Shown here: in pieces, positions 29,202-35,254 of the stretch
Position numbering within the stretch: position 1 is the stretch's first letter
Layout of the letters: each line of letters begins with the position of its first letter
Source: CAYRHN01 sp964424115
Lineage (GTDB): Bacteria > Chloroflexota > Anaerolineae > Anaerolineales > Anaerolineaceae
Length of the DNA: 35,254 nucleotides
Direction: 5' to 3'
Assembly (NCBI GenBank): GCA_964424115.1
Contig: CAYRHN010000026.1
Span: 1-35,254, forward strand
Program-made: the position numbers and the translations under genes
Notes under the pieces: model-generated
Databases searched by the model: none
What the model was told of the DNA's origin: nothing
The model's input: the letters and a program-made list of their open reading frames with translations, nothing else

Positions 29202-29786
29202 TCACTCTACCCGGAAGCGCCAGGGGATCGAGCGCCACGGCTCCGGCACGGACTGGATGCCCACCCGCGGCCCGCAGCGCACAGCCGCATCTGAGGGCGG
29301 CTGTCCGGCCTCGATCCACAGCCCCGCCGCGGACGAACACAGGTCGGCCCCGTTCAGCGCCCCATCCACCGCCAGCGCCTGGCAGACCTTGCCCGGCCCA
29401 TCGCACCAGTGCGCCTTGGGCACCCCCGACCGGCGCGCCGCCACCTGCTCCAACCCCTCCAGCGGGCGGATGGCGCGCAGCAGCACCGCCGCCGGATAGC
29501 CTTCTCCAGCGCAGACACAATTCAGCAGCCAATGCATCCCATAAGTGAAATAGACGTAGGCGCGACCGGGCGGCCCGTACATCACCTGCGTGCGCGGCGT
29601 GCGCCCGGCGCGGGCGTGGCAGGCCAGGTCTTGCTCGCCGTCGTAAGCTTCGGTCTCAATGATCTCCCCGCTGATACGCGTGCCGTCTGGCAGAAGGCGC
29701 ACCAGGCGCATACCCAGCAGCGCGCGCGCCGCCTCCACCACCGGGCGGTCATAAAATTCGGGTAACAAAATATTGGATGCCTGCAT
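29202..29786 (-). CDS. mpg: DNA-3-methyladenine (alkyladenine) glycosylase
   Basis: This 194-residue AAG/MPG-family enzyme removes alkylated and deaminated purines to begin base excision repair. The catalytic Glu lies in SGEIIETEAYDG (about residue 46). Other family marks are the N-terminal LLGMRLVRL strand, QVMYGPPGRAYVYFTYGMHWLLNCV, and GPGKVCQAL, which helps form the lesion pocket. Length is typical (180-210). The ATG at 29786 begins MQASNILLPEFYDRPVVEAARALLG, the normal start; a -10-like TAAAAAT lies 8 nt before it with no Shine-Dalgarno. It stands alone between a repeat and the epimerase. Confidence 0.96.
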   Translation of the reverse strand: MQASNILLPEFYDRPVVEAARALLGMRLVRLLPDGTRISGEIIETEAYDGEQDLACHARAGRTPRTQVMYGPPGRAYVYFTYGMHWLLNCVCAGEGYPAAVLLRAIRPLEGLEQVAARRSGVPKAHWCDGPGKVCQALAVDGALNGADLCSSAAGLWIEAGQPPSDAAVRCGPRVGIQSVPEPWRSIPWRFRVE

Positions 29787-29799
29787 CGTAAGAGATTTT

Positions 29800-29890
29800 T
29801 ATCGCGGATCAAACGGATGGCACGGATGAACACGGGTATGAGAGGGATCTAGAAAAGAAAGATCCGTTCGATCCGTGTTCAGAGGTTGTT
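29800..29890. repeat. dispersed inverted intergenic repeat
   Basis: GGATCAAACGGATGGCACGGATGAACACGG at the left and GATCCGTTCGATCCGTGTTC at the right are near reverse complements around an AT-rich centre with GGGATCTAG. No gene was seen. Confidence 0.55.
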
Positions 29891-29894
29891 TCCA

Positions 29895-30827
29895 TCACCC
29901 GCTGCCGCGCAGGCGCGGGTCGCGCTCCAACGTCAGGCGCAGTCCCAGCTCCAGCGGAATGGCCGGGTGGAAGTTCAAAAGCGTCTCCGAGCGGGTCAGG
30001 TCGGCGCACATGCGGTCGGGGCCACGCTCATTGCGCGGATTGTAGATCACCTCAGGCTGCTTGCCCACCGTTTCGACCACCAGGCGCATCAGCTCGCGCA
30101 CGCTCGTCTCGCGCCCGCTGCCCACGTTGATCACCTTCTGGTTGATCCCCGGCGCAGTGGCGGCTGCCATCATTGCCCCCACCACATCGTCCAGGTAGAC
30201 GTAATCGCGCGTCTGCTGGCCGTCGCCGTGGATCACCACCGTGCCGCCCAGCATCGCCTGGCGTAGGAAATTGGGAATGACCGGCGCGTGAACAGGCGGC
30301 AGATGCTGCCCCGGCCCGTAGGCGTTGAACACGCGCAGGCAGACCGTCTCGATGCCCCACAGCCCCCCGATGGTGCGCACGTAATACTCGGCTGCCAGCT
30401 TGGAAACCGCATAAGGCGAGCGTGGGTTGGGAACGGCATCTTCGTTGACCGGCTGGTCCTGCTGATCGCCGTAGATCGCGCCGGAGGAGGAAAAGACCAC
30501 CCGGCGCACGCCCACGTCGCGCATGGCTTCCATCAGCGTGACCGTGCCGCCCACGTTGACATTATTGTATTCGCGCGGGTAAAGCAGCGATTCCGGCACC
30601 AGCACGCGCGCCGCGCAGTGATAGACGCAGTCCACATCCTGCAGCAGCGTCCACAGCTTGGGGCGGTCGTTGACATCTCCACGCGTGAAATGCACCTCGG
30701 GCAGCAGCGCAGCCGGGTCGCCGGTGGATAGGTCATCCATCCCGCGCACTGTGTGTCCCTCCTTCACCAGCCGGTTAGCCAGAGCCGAACCTATGAACCC
30801 CGCCGCGCCTGTGATCAAAAACCGCAT
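29895..30827 (-). CDS. NAD-dependent epimerase/dehydratase (extended SDR)
   Basis: This 310-residue enzyme belongs to the extended short-chain dehydrogenases that act on nucleotide sugars, in the UDP-glucose 4-epimerase group. The Rossmann motif TGAAGFIG (about residues 6-13), VYHCAARVLVP, SSSGAIYGD and the catalytic Y-x3-K in SPYAVSKLAAEYY are all present. RVFNAYGPGQ and DYVYLDDVVGA are the substrate-loop signatures. Which sugar nucleotide is used cannot be told. The ATG at 30827 begins the conserved MRFLITGAAGFIGSAL; the open frame upstream to 31106 is repeat sequence. TATAAT 7 nt before the ATG suggests a leaderless mRNA. Confidence 0.95.
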   Translation of the reverse strand: MRFLITGAAGFIGSALANRLVKEGHTVRGMDDLSTGDPAALLPEVHFTRGDVNDRPKLWTLLQDVDCVYHCAARVLVPESLLYPREYNNVNVGGTVTLMEAMRDVGVRRVVFSSSGAIYGDQQDQPVNEDAVPNPRSPYAVSKLAAEYYVRTIGGLWGIETVCLRVFNAYGPGQHLPPVHAPVIPNFLRQAMLGGTVVIHGDGQQTRDYVYLDDVVGAMMAAATAPGINQKVINVGSGRETSVRELMRLVVETVGKQPEVIYNPRNERGPDRMCADLTRSETLLNFHPAIPLELGLRLTLERDPRLRGSG

Positions 30828-30834
30828 AAATGCA

Positions 30835-30840
30835 ATTATA
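30835..30840 (-). promoter_or_regulatory. -10 element of a leaderless epimerase promoter
   Basis: On the minus strand, TATAAT, then 7 nt (TGCATTT), then the ATG at 30827. No ribosome binding site exists. Confidence 0.55.
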
Positions 30841-30865
30841 GCATAGGCGCTGGATGATGTGACTG

Positions 30866-30950
30866 TCATTGCAGCCCCGGCGCCCTTTGCCGGGTGAAGC
30901 AACCTTCCGGGAGATTGCTCCGCTCGCACAGAACGCTCGCAATCATCCGC
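30866..30950. repeat. TCATTGC-type intergenic repeat
   Basis: TGTCATTGCAGCCCC begins a string of short hairpins (CCCGGC/GCCGGG; GAAGCAACC; GAGATTGCTCCGCTCGC) and ends with GCTCGCAATCATCC. It resembles a widespread bacterial repeat of the GTCATTGCGAGC type. A shorter relative is at about 29087. Confidence 0.6.
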
Positions 30951-30984
30951 TGTCTTTGCCCCAGGCGGCGTTTTTGCGAACCCG

Positions 30985-31473
30985 CTAACGCTGCAAATAC
31001 CTGACCTTGGCCCAGGGCCAGCGCGCCCGGGCCATTTCGAGCAGCTCCGGCCGGATAACTGCCAGCGCCAGCTCATACCTCCCCCCATCCAGCGCTGCCA
31101 GCCCACTCAACCAACCCTGCCCGCGCTCGAACTCCAGCGGGCCCAACTCATCCACCACCAGCAGCCCGCACGGCGCAGCCTGCGCCAGCACCTGCCCGCC
31201 CCAGGCTGTCACCGCCGGATCGAAGCGCCAGCGCCGGGTGAAGAGCGGATCGCAGGGATCATCCTCGGCTGTGCGCAGGTCGGCCAGGCGGCGGCGCTCT
31301 CCGCTGCGCAGGTCCACGGCGTCAATGCCAATCTTTTGCGTCCCCGAAAAGACGGCCGGAGAAAGGATCCCGGCTGCATCGCCCCCGGCGGCGCACCAAT
31401 TCTCCACCACCCCCTGGCAGAACGTGGTCTTGCCGGCCCCGCGCCTGCCGCTCACGATCCACAGGTGGCTCAT
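30985..31473 (-). CDS. P-loop NTPase (THEP1/NTPase_1 type)
   Basis: This 162-residue cytoplasmic protein has Walker A in SGRRGAGKTTF (residues 8-18) and Walker B in LLVVDELGPLE, and matches the THEP1-like nucleoside-triphosphatase group, whose members hydrolyse NTPs in vitro but have unclear roles. It overlaps the ABC ATPase gene by 4 bp (ATGA), so the two are translationally coupled. That makes it a fifth component of the transporter operon, with a possible role in GTP-dependent cofactor handling after import. This link is inference. It is the last gene of the operon. Confidence 0.88.
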   Translation of the reverse strand: MSHLWIVSGRRGAGKTTFCQGVVENWCAAGGDAAGILSPAVFSGTQKIGIDAVDLRSGERRRLADLRTAEDDPCDPLFTRRWRFDPAVTAWGGQVLAQAAPCGLLVVDELGPLEFERGQGWLSGLAALDGGRYELALAVIRPELLEMARARWPWAKVRYLQR

Positions 31474-32249
31474 TTTCCTTCCAGCACCACCCAGCGCCCG
31501 TCCACCCGTTCCACCCGCAGCGGAATACCGTAGGCGCGGGAAAGCTTCTCAGCGGTGAAGGTCTCGGCGGTCGTGCCGCTTTCCAACACCCGCCCGCCGC
31601 GCAGCAGCACCAGCCAATCCACCGCCGAGACTGTGTCGGGGTCGTGGGTGGTGAACAGCACGGTCACCCCATCCTGCGAAAGCTGGCGCAAGATGCGCAG
31701 CAGATGGTATTTGTGCGGCAGGTCCAGGTGAGAGGTGGGTTCGTCCAGCAGTAAAATGCGCGGCTGCTGCGCCAGGGCGCGCGCCAACAACACCAACTGC
31801 AATTCTCCCCCGCTCAGACCGGTGATGGCCCGTCCGGCCAGGAAAGCGATCTCCAGCCGCTCCAGGGCAGTTTGCGCCACCTTCAGATCTTCCTCGCCGG
31901 GCATCTCCAACGCGCCCAGGTAAGGCGCGCGCCCCAGCAGGACGTATTCCAACACCGAATAATCAAAGGTCAGCGTCTCGCGCTGCGGCACCAGTCCCAT
32001 CCAACGCGCCCGTTCGCGGCGCGAGTAATCGCGCAGCGGCTTGCCGGCCAGGCTGACCAGCCCTTCCTGCGGCTCGTGCAGGCCCAACAGCAGCTGCAGC
32101 AGGGTGGTCTTGCCGGCCCCGTTGGGGCCAAGCAAGGCGGTCACCTGCCCATCCGGCACGCTGAAATCGACCGCATCCAGCGCCAACGCTCCCCCCGCCC
32201 GATAGGCATAGCGGGCGCCGCGCACTTCCAAAACAGGATCGCCGCTCAT
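31470..32249 (-). CDS. ABC transporter ATP-binding protein, FecE/BtuD type
   Basis: This 259-residue ATPase powers the Fec-type importer. It has Walker A GPNGAGKT (residues 41-48), the Q-loop in LVPQRE, the signature LSGGELQ, Walker B ILLLDEPTSHLD and the switch His in TTHD. The ATG at 32249 lies 4 bp inside the end of the permease gene (ATGA), giving translational coupling. The longer frame upstream is a shadow of the permease. Its sequence matches importers of iron-siderophore, heme or cobalamin, but it does not by itself identify the substrate. Confidence 0.96.
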   Translation of the reverse strand: MSGDPVLEVRGARYAYRAGGALALDAVDFSVPDGQVTALLGPNGAGKTTLLQLLLGLHEPQEGLVSLAGKPLRDYSRRERARWMGLVPQRETLTFDYSVLEYVLLGRAPYLGALEMPGEEDLKVAQTALERLEIAFLAGRAITGLSGGELQLVLLARALAQQPRILLLDEPTSHLDLPHKYHLLRILRQLSQDGVTVLFTTHDPDTVSAVDWLVLLRGGRVLESGTTAETFTAEKLSRAYGIPLRVERVDGRWVVLEGK

Positions 32250-33232
32250 CCGCCCCCCTTTACGCCCGAGCGCATCATCAGCACCAAAAAGACCAGCGCG
32301 CCCACCAGCGAGGTGATGATCCCCAGCGGGATCTCCCCGGCCAGCAGGGTGCGCGCCAGGGTATCGCAAACCAGTCCAAACATGCCGCCCAACACCATCG
32401 AAAGCGGCAGCGAAGCGGCGCTGTTAGCCCCGCCGATGCGGCGCGCGATCAGCGGGACGATCAAGCCGATCCAGCCCACCAGCCCGGCCACCGAGATGAC
32501 CGCCGCAGTGACCGCCACGCTGGCTACCAACAGCAGGGTGCGCTCGCGCCCCACCGCCACGCCCAGGGAGAAGGCCGTCTCGTCGCTCAACGAGAGCAGG
32601 TTCAGGCGCCAGCGCATCAGGTAAATGACCAAAAGCCCGGCCAGCACGATCGGCAGGATATACCAGAAATTGTTCCAGGTGACGCTGGAAAGCCCGCCCA
32701 GCAGCCAGAAGACGATCTCCGGCAGCTGCTTGGCCGGGTCGGCTACATATTTCAAGATGCCCACGCCGGCCGAGAAGAAAGCCGAGACGGCAATCCCCGC
32801 CAGCAGCAGGCGCAGCACCCAGCCGCCGTAGCGGATGCGCCGCGCCAGGGTGTACGAAGCCGCCAACCCCAGCAGGGCAAAGACCGCCGCCGAGGCCGCC
32901 ACGCCCAACGGGTTGGAGGTGAGCAGCAGGATGCTGAGCGCCGCGCCAAAGGCCGCCCCCTGACTGACGCCCAAAAAGCCCGGCTCTACCAACGGGTTGC
33001 GGAAGAGCATCTGCATTACCGCCCCGGCTGAGGCCAGCGAGGCCCCCAGCATAACCGAGATGAACATGCGCGGCAGGCGCAGGTTGAGCACCAGGCGCTG
33101 GGCCAGGTCGTCCTCCCAAAGCAGATTGACCGGCATCCAGTACGGGCGCGGATAGCGGCCGATAAAGAGCGCCAGCAGGCCAAGGCCTGCCAGCGCTGCG
33201 ATCAGGATCGGTAAGTGGGAACGGCGCCTCAC
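32246..33232 (-). CDS. ABC transporter permease, FecCD/BtuC family
   Basis: This 328-residue membrane protein forms the importer channel, likely as a homodimer. It has about ten membrane segments and the family signatures LRLPRMFISVMLGASLASAGAVMQMLFRNPLVEPGFLGVSQGA and VAGLVGWIGLIVPLIARRIGG, a coupling region for the ATPase. Length is normal (about 330). The start overlaps the binding-protein gene by 4 bp. As in this family, a single permease is expected to pair with the ATPase 31470-32249. Confidence 0.97.
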   Translation of the reverse strand: MRRRSHLPILIAALAGLGLLALFIGRYPRPYWMPVNLLWEDDLAQRLVLNLRLPRMFISVMLGASLASAGAVMQMLFRNPLVEPGFLGVSQGAAFGAALSILLLTSNPLGVAASAAVFALLGLAASYTLARRIRYGGWVLRLLLAGIAVSAFFSAGVGILKYVADPAKQLPEIVFWLLGGLSSVTWNNFWYILPIVLAGLLVIYLMRWRLNLLSLSDETAFSLGVAVGRERTLLLVASVAVTAAVISVAGLVGWIGLIVPLIARRIGGANSAASLPLSMVLGGMFGLVCDTLARTLLAGEIPLGIITSLVGALVFLVLMMRSGVKGGG

Positions 33233-34401
33233 CGGGCGTAGGGCTCCAGCAAGGGCATCACATTCGCGTCAATCGACGAAGCATCCATGCCGTACATTTT
33301 ACTATAAAATGTTTGGGCTTCGCCCTGGATCGAATAATTGGGGAAGAGATCAGGATGAAGCTCATGTCCCAGCCAGGTCAGGCCGAGGATCCAGCGCGCA
33401 TCTGCCTGGTCCCAGCTGAGGAAATCGCCGGGGAAGGGCAGCAGTTTGCCGTTCGCCACCGCAGGCAGGGCCGCCCACTGGGCATCGGCCTTGAATTGCT
33501 CCACCAGGTCGGGGCCGCGCAGCTTGTAATCCACCAGGAAGACATAATCCGGGTTCCAGGCCGCGATCTGCTCAAAGGTGACCGTGATCCATCCGCTGCC
33601 GGTGGCATCGGCGGTCCACACCGGGCGCCCGCCGGCAATCTCGACCATCTTGGTCTGCAGCCAGCCCGCCGGGGGAATGGAGAAGGAAACCGTGCCGCCC
33701 TTGTCGCTGTACTGCATCACCAGCACGGAAGGGCGCTGGTCATCGGTCAGTCCAGAGGTGGCCGCCTGCGTGTAATCCACCGCAGCCTGATAGTATTCCA
33801 CCACTTCCTCGGCGCGGGCCGGGTCGCCAAACAGGGCGCCCAGGGTGGCCACATCGCGGTAGAAGGCTTCCGGGGTCTCCAGGTCGAGATAGACCACTTT
33901 GATCCCCAGCGCTTCCAGCGGGGTGCCCACTTTTTCCTGCATGTAGGTCTTCAGGATCACCACGTCGGGTTTAAAGGGAGCGATCTGCTCGGCGGAGGCG
34001 TCGATATCCAGCCCAACCTTTTGATCCCAGGCCGGGTCGATCAGCGGCATGAAATTGCGGCCAGACTGCAGGCGCTCTTCGATCGTCACCAGAGTCTGCG
34101 GGGCGCGGGCAAAGAAATAGGCCGTATCGGACAACAGGGTGGTAGCCTTACCGGCGATCACCACCCGCTCGGGCAGCTTGTCGAACTCCACCGTGCGGCC
34201 CAGCGCGTCGGTGATGGTGAAACCAGCCGGAGTGGGGGCAACGGTTGGCACAGGGGTGGGAACCGCCGTGGGGATCGCGGTTGGGATGGCGGTCGGGACC
34301 GCAGTGGGGACCGCGGTGGGAACCGCAGTCGCAGTGGGGGCCGCGCAGGCGGCCGCCAGGACGGCCACCAGGGCCAGGACAAAGAACAAACGGGTACGCA
34401 T
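33229..34401 (-). CDS. ABC transporter substrate-binding lipoprotein (Fec/Btu type)
   Basis: This 390-residue lipoprotein captures substrate for the Fec-type importer. It starts with a signal peptide (MRTRLFFVLALVAVLAAAC) with a relaxed lipobox ending at C19, then a Pro/Thr/Val-rich linker (about residues 20-60) encoded by 12-nt tandem repeats, then the two-lobed binding domain (ITDALGRTVEFDKLPERVVIAGKATTLL, then KPDVVILKTY and NPDYVFLVDY). The ATG at 34401 has AAGGAG upstream. The ligand is unknown: iron-siderophore, heme, cobalamin or an oxyanion are open. It is the first gene of the 34401-30985 operon. Confidence 0.95.
   Translation of the reverse strand: MRTRLFFVLALVAVLAAACAAPTATAVPTAVPTAVPTAIPTAIPTAVPTPVPTVAPTPAGFTITDALGRTVEFDKLPERVVIAGKATTLLSDTAYFFARAPQTLVTIEERLQSGRNFMPLIDPAWDQKVGLDIDASAEQIAPFKPDVVILKTYMQEKVGTPLEALGIKVVYLDLETPEAFYRDVATLGALFGDPARAEEVVEYYQAAVDYTQAATSGLTDDQRPSVLVMQYSDKGGTVSFSIPPAGWLQTKMVEIAGGRPVWTADATGSGWITVTFEQIAAWNPDYVFLVDYKLRGPDLVEQFKADAQWAALPAVANGKLLPFPGDFLSWDQADARWILGLTWLGHELHPDLFPNYSIQGEAQTFYSKMYGMDASSIDANVMPLLEPYAR
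34256..34327 (-). repeat. six tandem 12-nt units in the lipoprotein linker
   Basis: Six consecutive 12-nt units of the form GTGGGNAYCGCN encode (A-V/I-P-T)n. The units differ at a few positions. Such arrays change copy number easily, so linker length may vary among strains. Confidence 0.8.
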
Positions 34402-34444
34402 TCTTTCATTCTCCTTCAGAATTGGGTTTTTTCTTACAACGAGA

Positions 34445-34620
34445 TTGGTTAACCGCAGAGGAATGCGGATGAACACAGAAAAAAACGGATAACAAGAAAT
34501 CGCACAGGCTGTCAGGATTGTGAACCGCGCAGCCGCCTGGCTATTAAAACTTCAACCGAAAATTCCTTTAAGACCTTCGCGTCTATCTGCCCTGCAGGGG
34601 GATAGCGTCCTGGCGGTTAT
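34445..34620. repeat. dispersed inverted-arm intergenic repeat with nested palindrome
   Basis: TTAACCGCAGAGGAATGCGG and GGATGAACACAG lie at the left. At the right are CCTTCGCGTC, a nested palindrome (CCCTGCAGGGGGATA) and CCTGGCGGTTATCGC. No gene was seen between PadR and the lipoprotein gene. Confidence 0.5.
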
Positions 34621-34628
34621 CGCACCGG

Positions 34629-35162
34629 CTAGATCTCCTTCATGCACAGGTCTAACCAGAAGAGATATCCCTGCACCTGCACCAGGCGGAATTCCATCAC
34701 CAGGCGCTCATAGGAGCCCTGCGCATCGCGGTCGGCCTCGGCCTGGATGGCGCCCAGCCACTCGCGGCAGGCGTCCACCTGGCGTAAGATCAACTCGCGG
34801 GCTGCCCGGGGGCTTTCGCGGCGGGCAAAGTACAGCCGGGCAAGGAACTCCTGGCGCATGGCGCGCGAATTCTCCACCGGGGCATGCATCCAACCCTCCA
34901 GCGCAGCCCGGCCAGACTCGCTCAAACGGTACTGGCGCCGGTCGGGATACTGGCCGCCTTCCACCACAGACGAAGCCAGCAGCCCCTGGCCTTCCAGCTT
35001 GTCCAGAATAGCATACAACTGGGCCTGCTTGACCTGCCAGACCAGGGCTGGGCCGCGCCGGGTCTCCAACTGCTTGAAAAGCTCATACCCATGCAGCGGG
35101 GCGGGGGCCAGCAGCCCGAGCAAAATGTATTCCAGGGAGAGGGGGGATTCGCGTCTCGGCAT
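34629..35162 (-). CDS. PadR-family transcriptional regulator
   Basis: This 177-residue regulator has an N-terminal winged helix (about residues 8-75: SLEYILLGLLAPAPLHGYELFKQLE, LYAILDKLEGQGLL) and a C-terminal helical Vir_AphA-like domain (about 85-175: AALEGWMHAPV, LILRQVDACREWL) used for dimerisation, which places it in the larger PadR subgroup. PadR proteins usually repress exporter or stress genes and respond to small toxic molecules. The ATG at 35162 is chosen over a TTG at 35168. A 7+7 palindrome overlaps the start codon and the -10 box. The gene it regulates besides itself is unknown. Confidence 0.93.
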   Translation of the reverse strand: MPRRESPLSLEYILLGLLAPAPLHGYELFKQLETRRGPALVWQVKQAQLYAILDKLEGQGLLASSVVEGGQYPDRRQYRLSESGRAALEGWMHAPVENSRAMRQEFLARLYFARRESPRAARELILRQVDACREWLGAIQAEADRDAQGSYERLVMEFRLVQVQGYLFWLDLCMKEI

Positions 35163-35179
35163 ACTCAATAAATGAGTAT
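35161..35179. promoter_or_regulatory. PadR-type operator overlapping the start codon and -10 box
   Basis: ATACTCA and TGAGTAT flank ATAAA. On the minus strand its right arm is part of TATACT (35180-35175), a -10 box, and its left arm covers the ATG. Binding here would block the gene's own transcription. Confidence 0.65.
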
Positions 35180-35201
35180 ATCATAGAACGCGCGAAAATG
35201 A

Positions 35202-35245
35202 CCAATTTTGTGCGCTTTTATGCAGCAGAAAGTGCACAATTTTGG
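35202..35245. promoter_or_regulatory. imperfect inverted repeat upstream of padR
   Basis: CCAATTTTGTGC (35202-35213) and GCACAATTTTGG (35234-35245) are reverse complements except at two positions, with a 20-nt spacer. It may be a second operator, or belong to a divergent gene beyond the window edge. Confidence 0.45.
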
Positions 35246-35254
35246 AGACTTGAC

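Noticed and set aside
33313..34452. 379-codon plus-strand ORF opposite the binding lipoprotein
   Set aside because: It is antisense to a protein with a signal peptide and known domains, and it becomes a Gly/Arg repeat over the 12-nt array.
1..35254. CRISPR array or prophage
   Set aside because: No regularly spaced direct repeats, cas genes, integrase or phage structural genes were seen. The only tandem repeat is the coding 12-nt array at 34256-34327.

Overview
The window is chromosomal DNA of a high-GC bacterium. The best fit is the Chloroflexota, probably class Anaerolineae. This is inferred from gene content and style, because no rRNA gene is present: a membrane-anchored RNase Y beside recX, Pro/Thr-rich linkers behind membrane anchors, a DHA2 exporter, a Fec-type transporter with a lipoprotein binding protein, many promoters placed right at the start codon, and many palindromic repeats between genes. 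No tRNA, rRNA, CRISPR array, prophage or complete IS element was seen.

Layout. 1-2.6 kb: an AT-rich gene remnant, a small unknown gene, a membrane-anchored phospholipase D-like protein, and a REP-associated tyrosine transposase followed by a perfect REP hairpin. 2.7-8.6 kb: housekeeping genes uvrC, a CPBP intramembrane protease, rplS, a class-I glutamine amidotransferase, murI, and a Nudix hydrolase on the minus strand. 8.8-14.1 kb: a B12-binding radical SAM protein (minus), a NarL/DesK-type sensor kinase and response regulator with a polytopic membrane protein, and an isoprenylcysteine-methyltransferase-like protein (minus). 14.1-14.6 kb: about 490 bp without a gene that folds into many strong helices and looks like an unrecognised structured RNA or leader, ending at recX. 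14.6-16.8 kb: recX-rny. 16.9-19.0 kb: a universal stress protein and a DHA2 efflux pump whose promoter spacer carries a TetR-type operator.

19.1-23.7 kb is a copper-homeostasis island. On the minus strand lie a SafE-like membrane protein with a cupredoxin-like tail and an HMA chaperone. Divergent from them are csoR, copZ and copA, with a CsoR-type operator next to csoR. 23.9-25.5 kb encodes a PAS-GGDEF diguanylate cyclase. 25.5-27.0 kb holds three tandem small heat-shock proteins (minus). 27.2-29.0 kb is a two-gene cassette of unknown function: a three-TM membrane protein with a coiled coil, and a small Gly/Val-rich protein, behind a promoter overlapped by a perfect 15-bp inverted repeat. 29.2-35.2 kb (minus) carries an alkyladenine DNA glycosylase, an NAD-dependent epimerase, a Fec-type ABC transporter translationally coupled to a P-loop NTPase, and a PadR-family regulator whose likely operator overlaps its own start codon.

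The most unusual material is non-coding: the structured RNA candidate upstream of recX, helically phased operator-like repeats before the sensor kinase, a recurrent leaderless arrangement (TATAAT or TAAAAT 6-7 nt before ATG), and at least four families of intergenic palindromic repeats.
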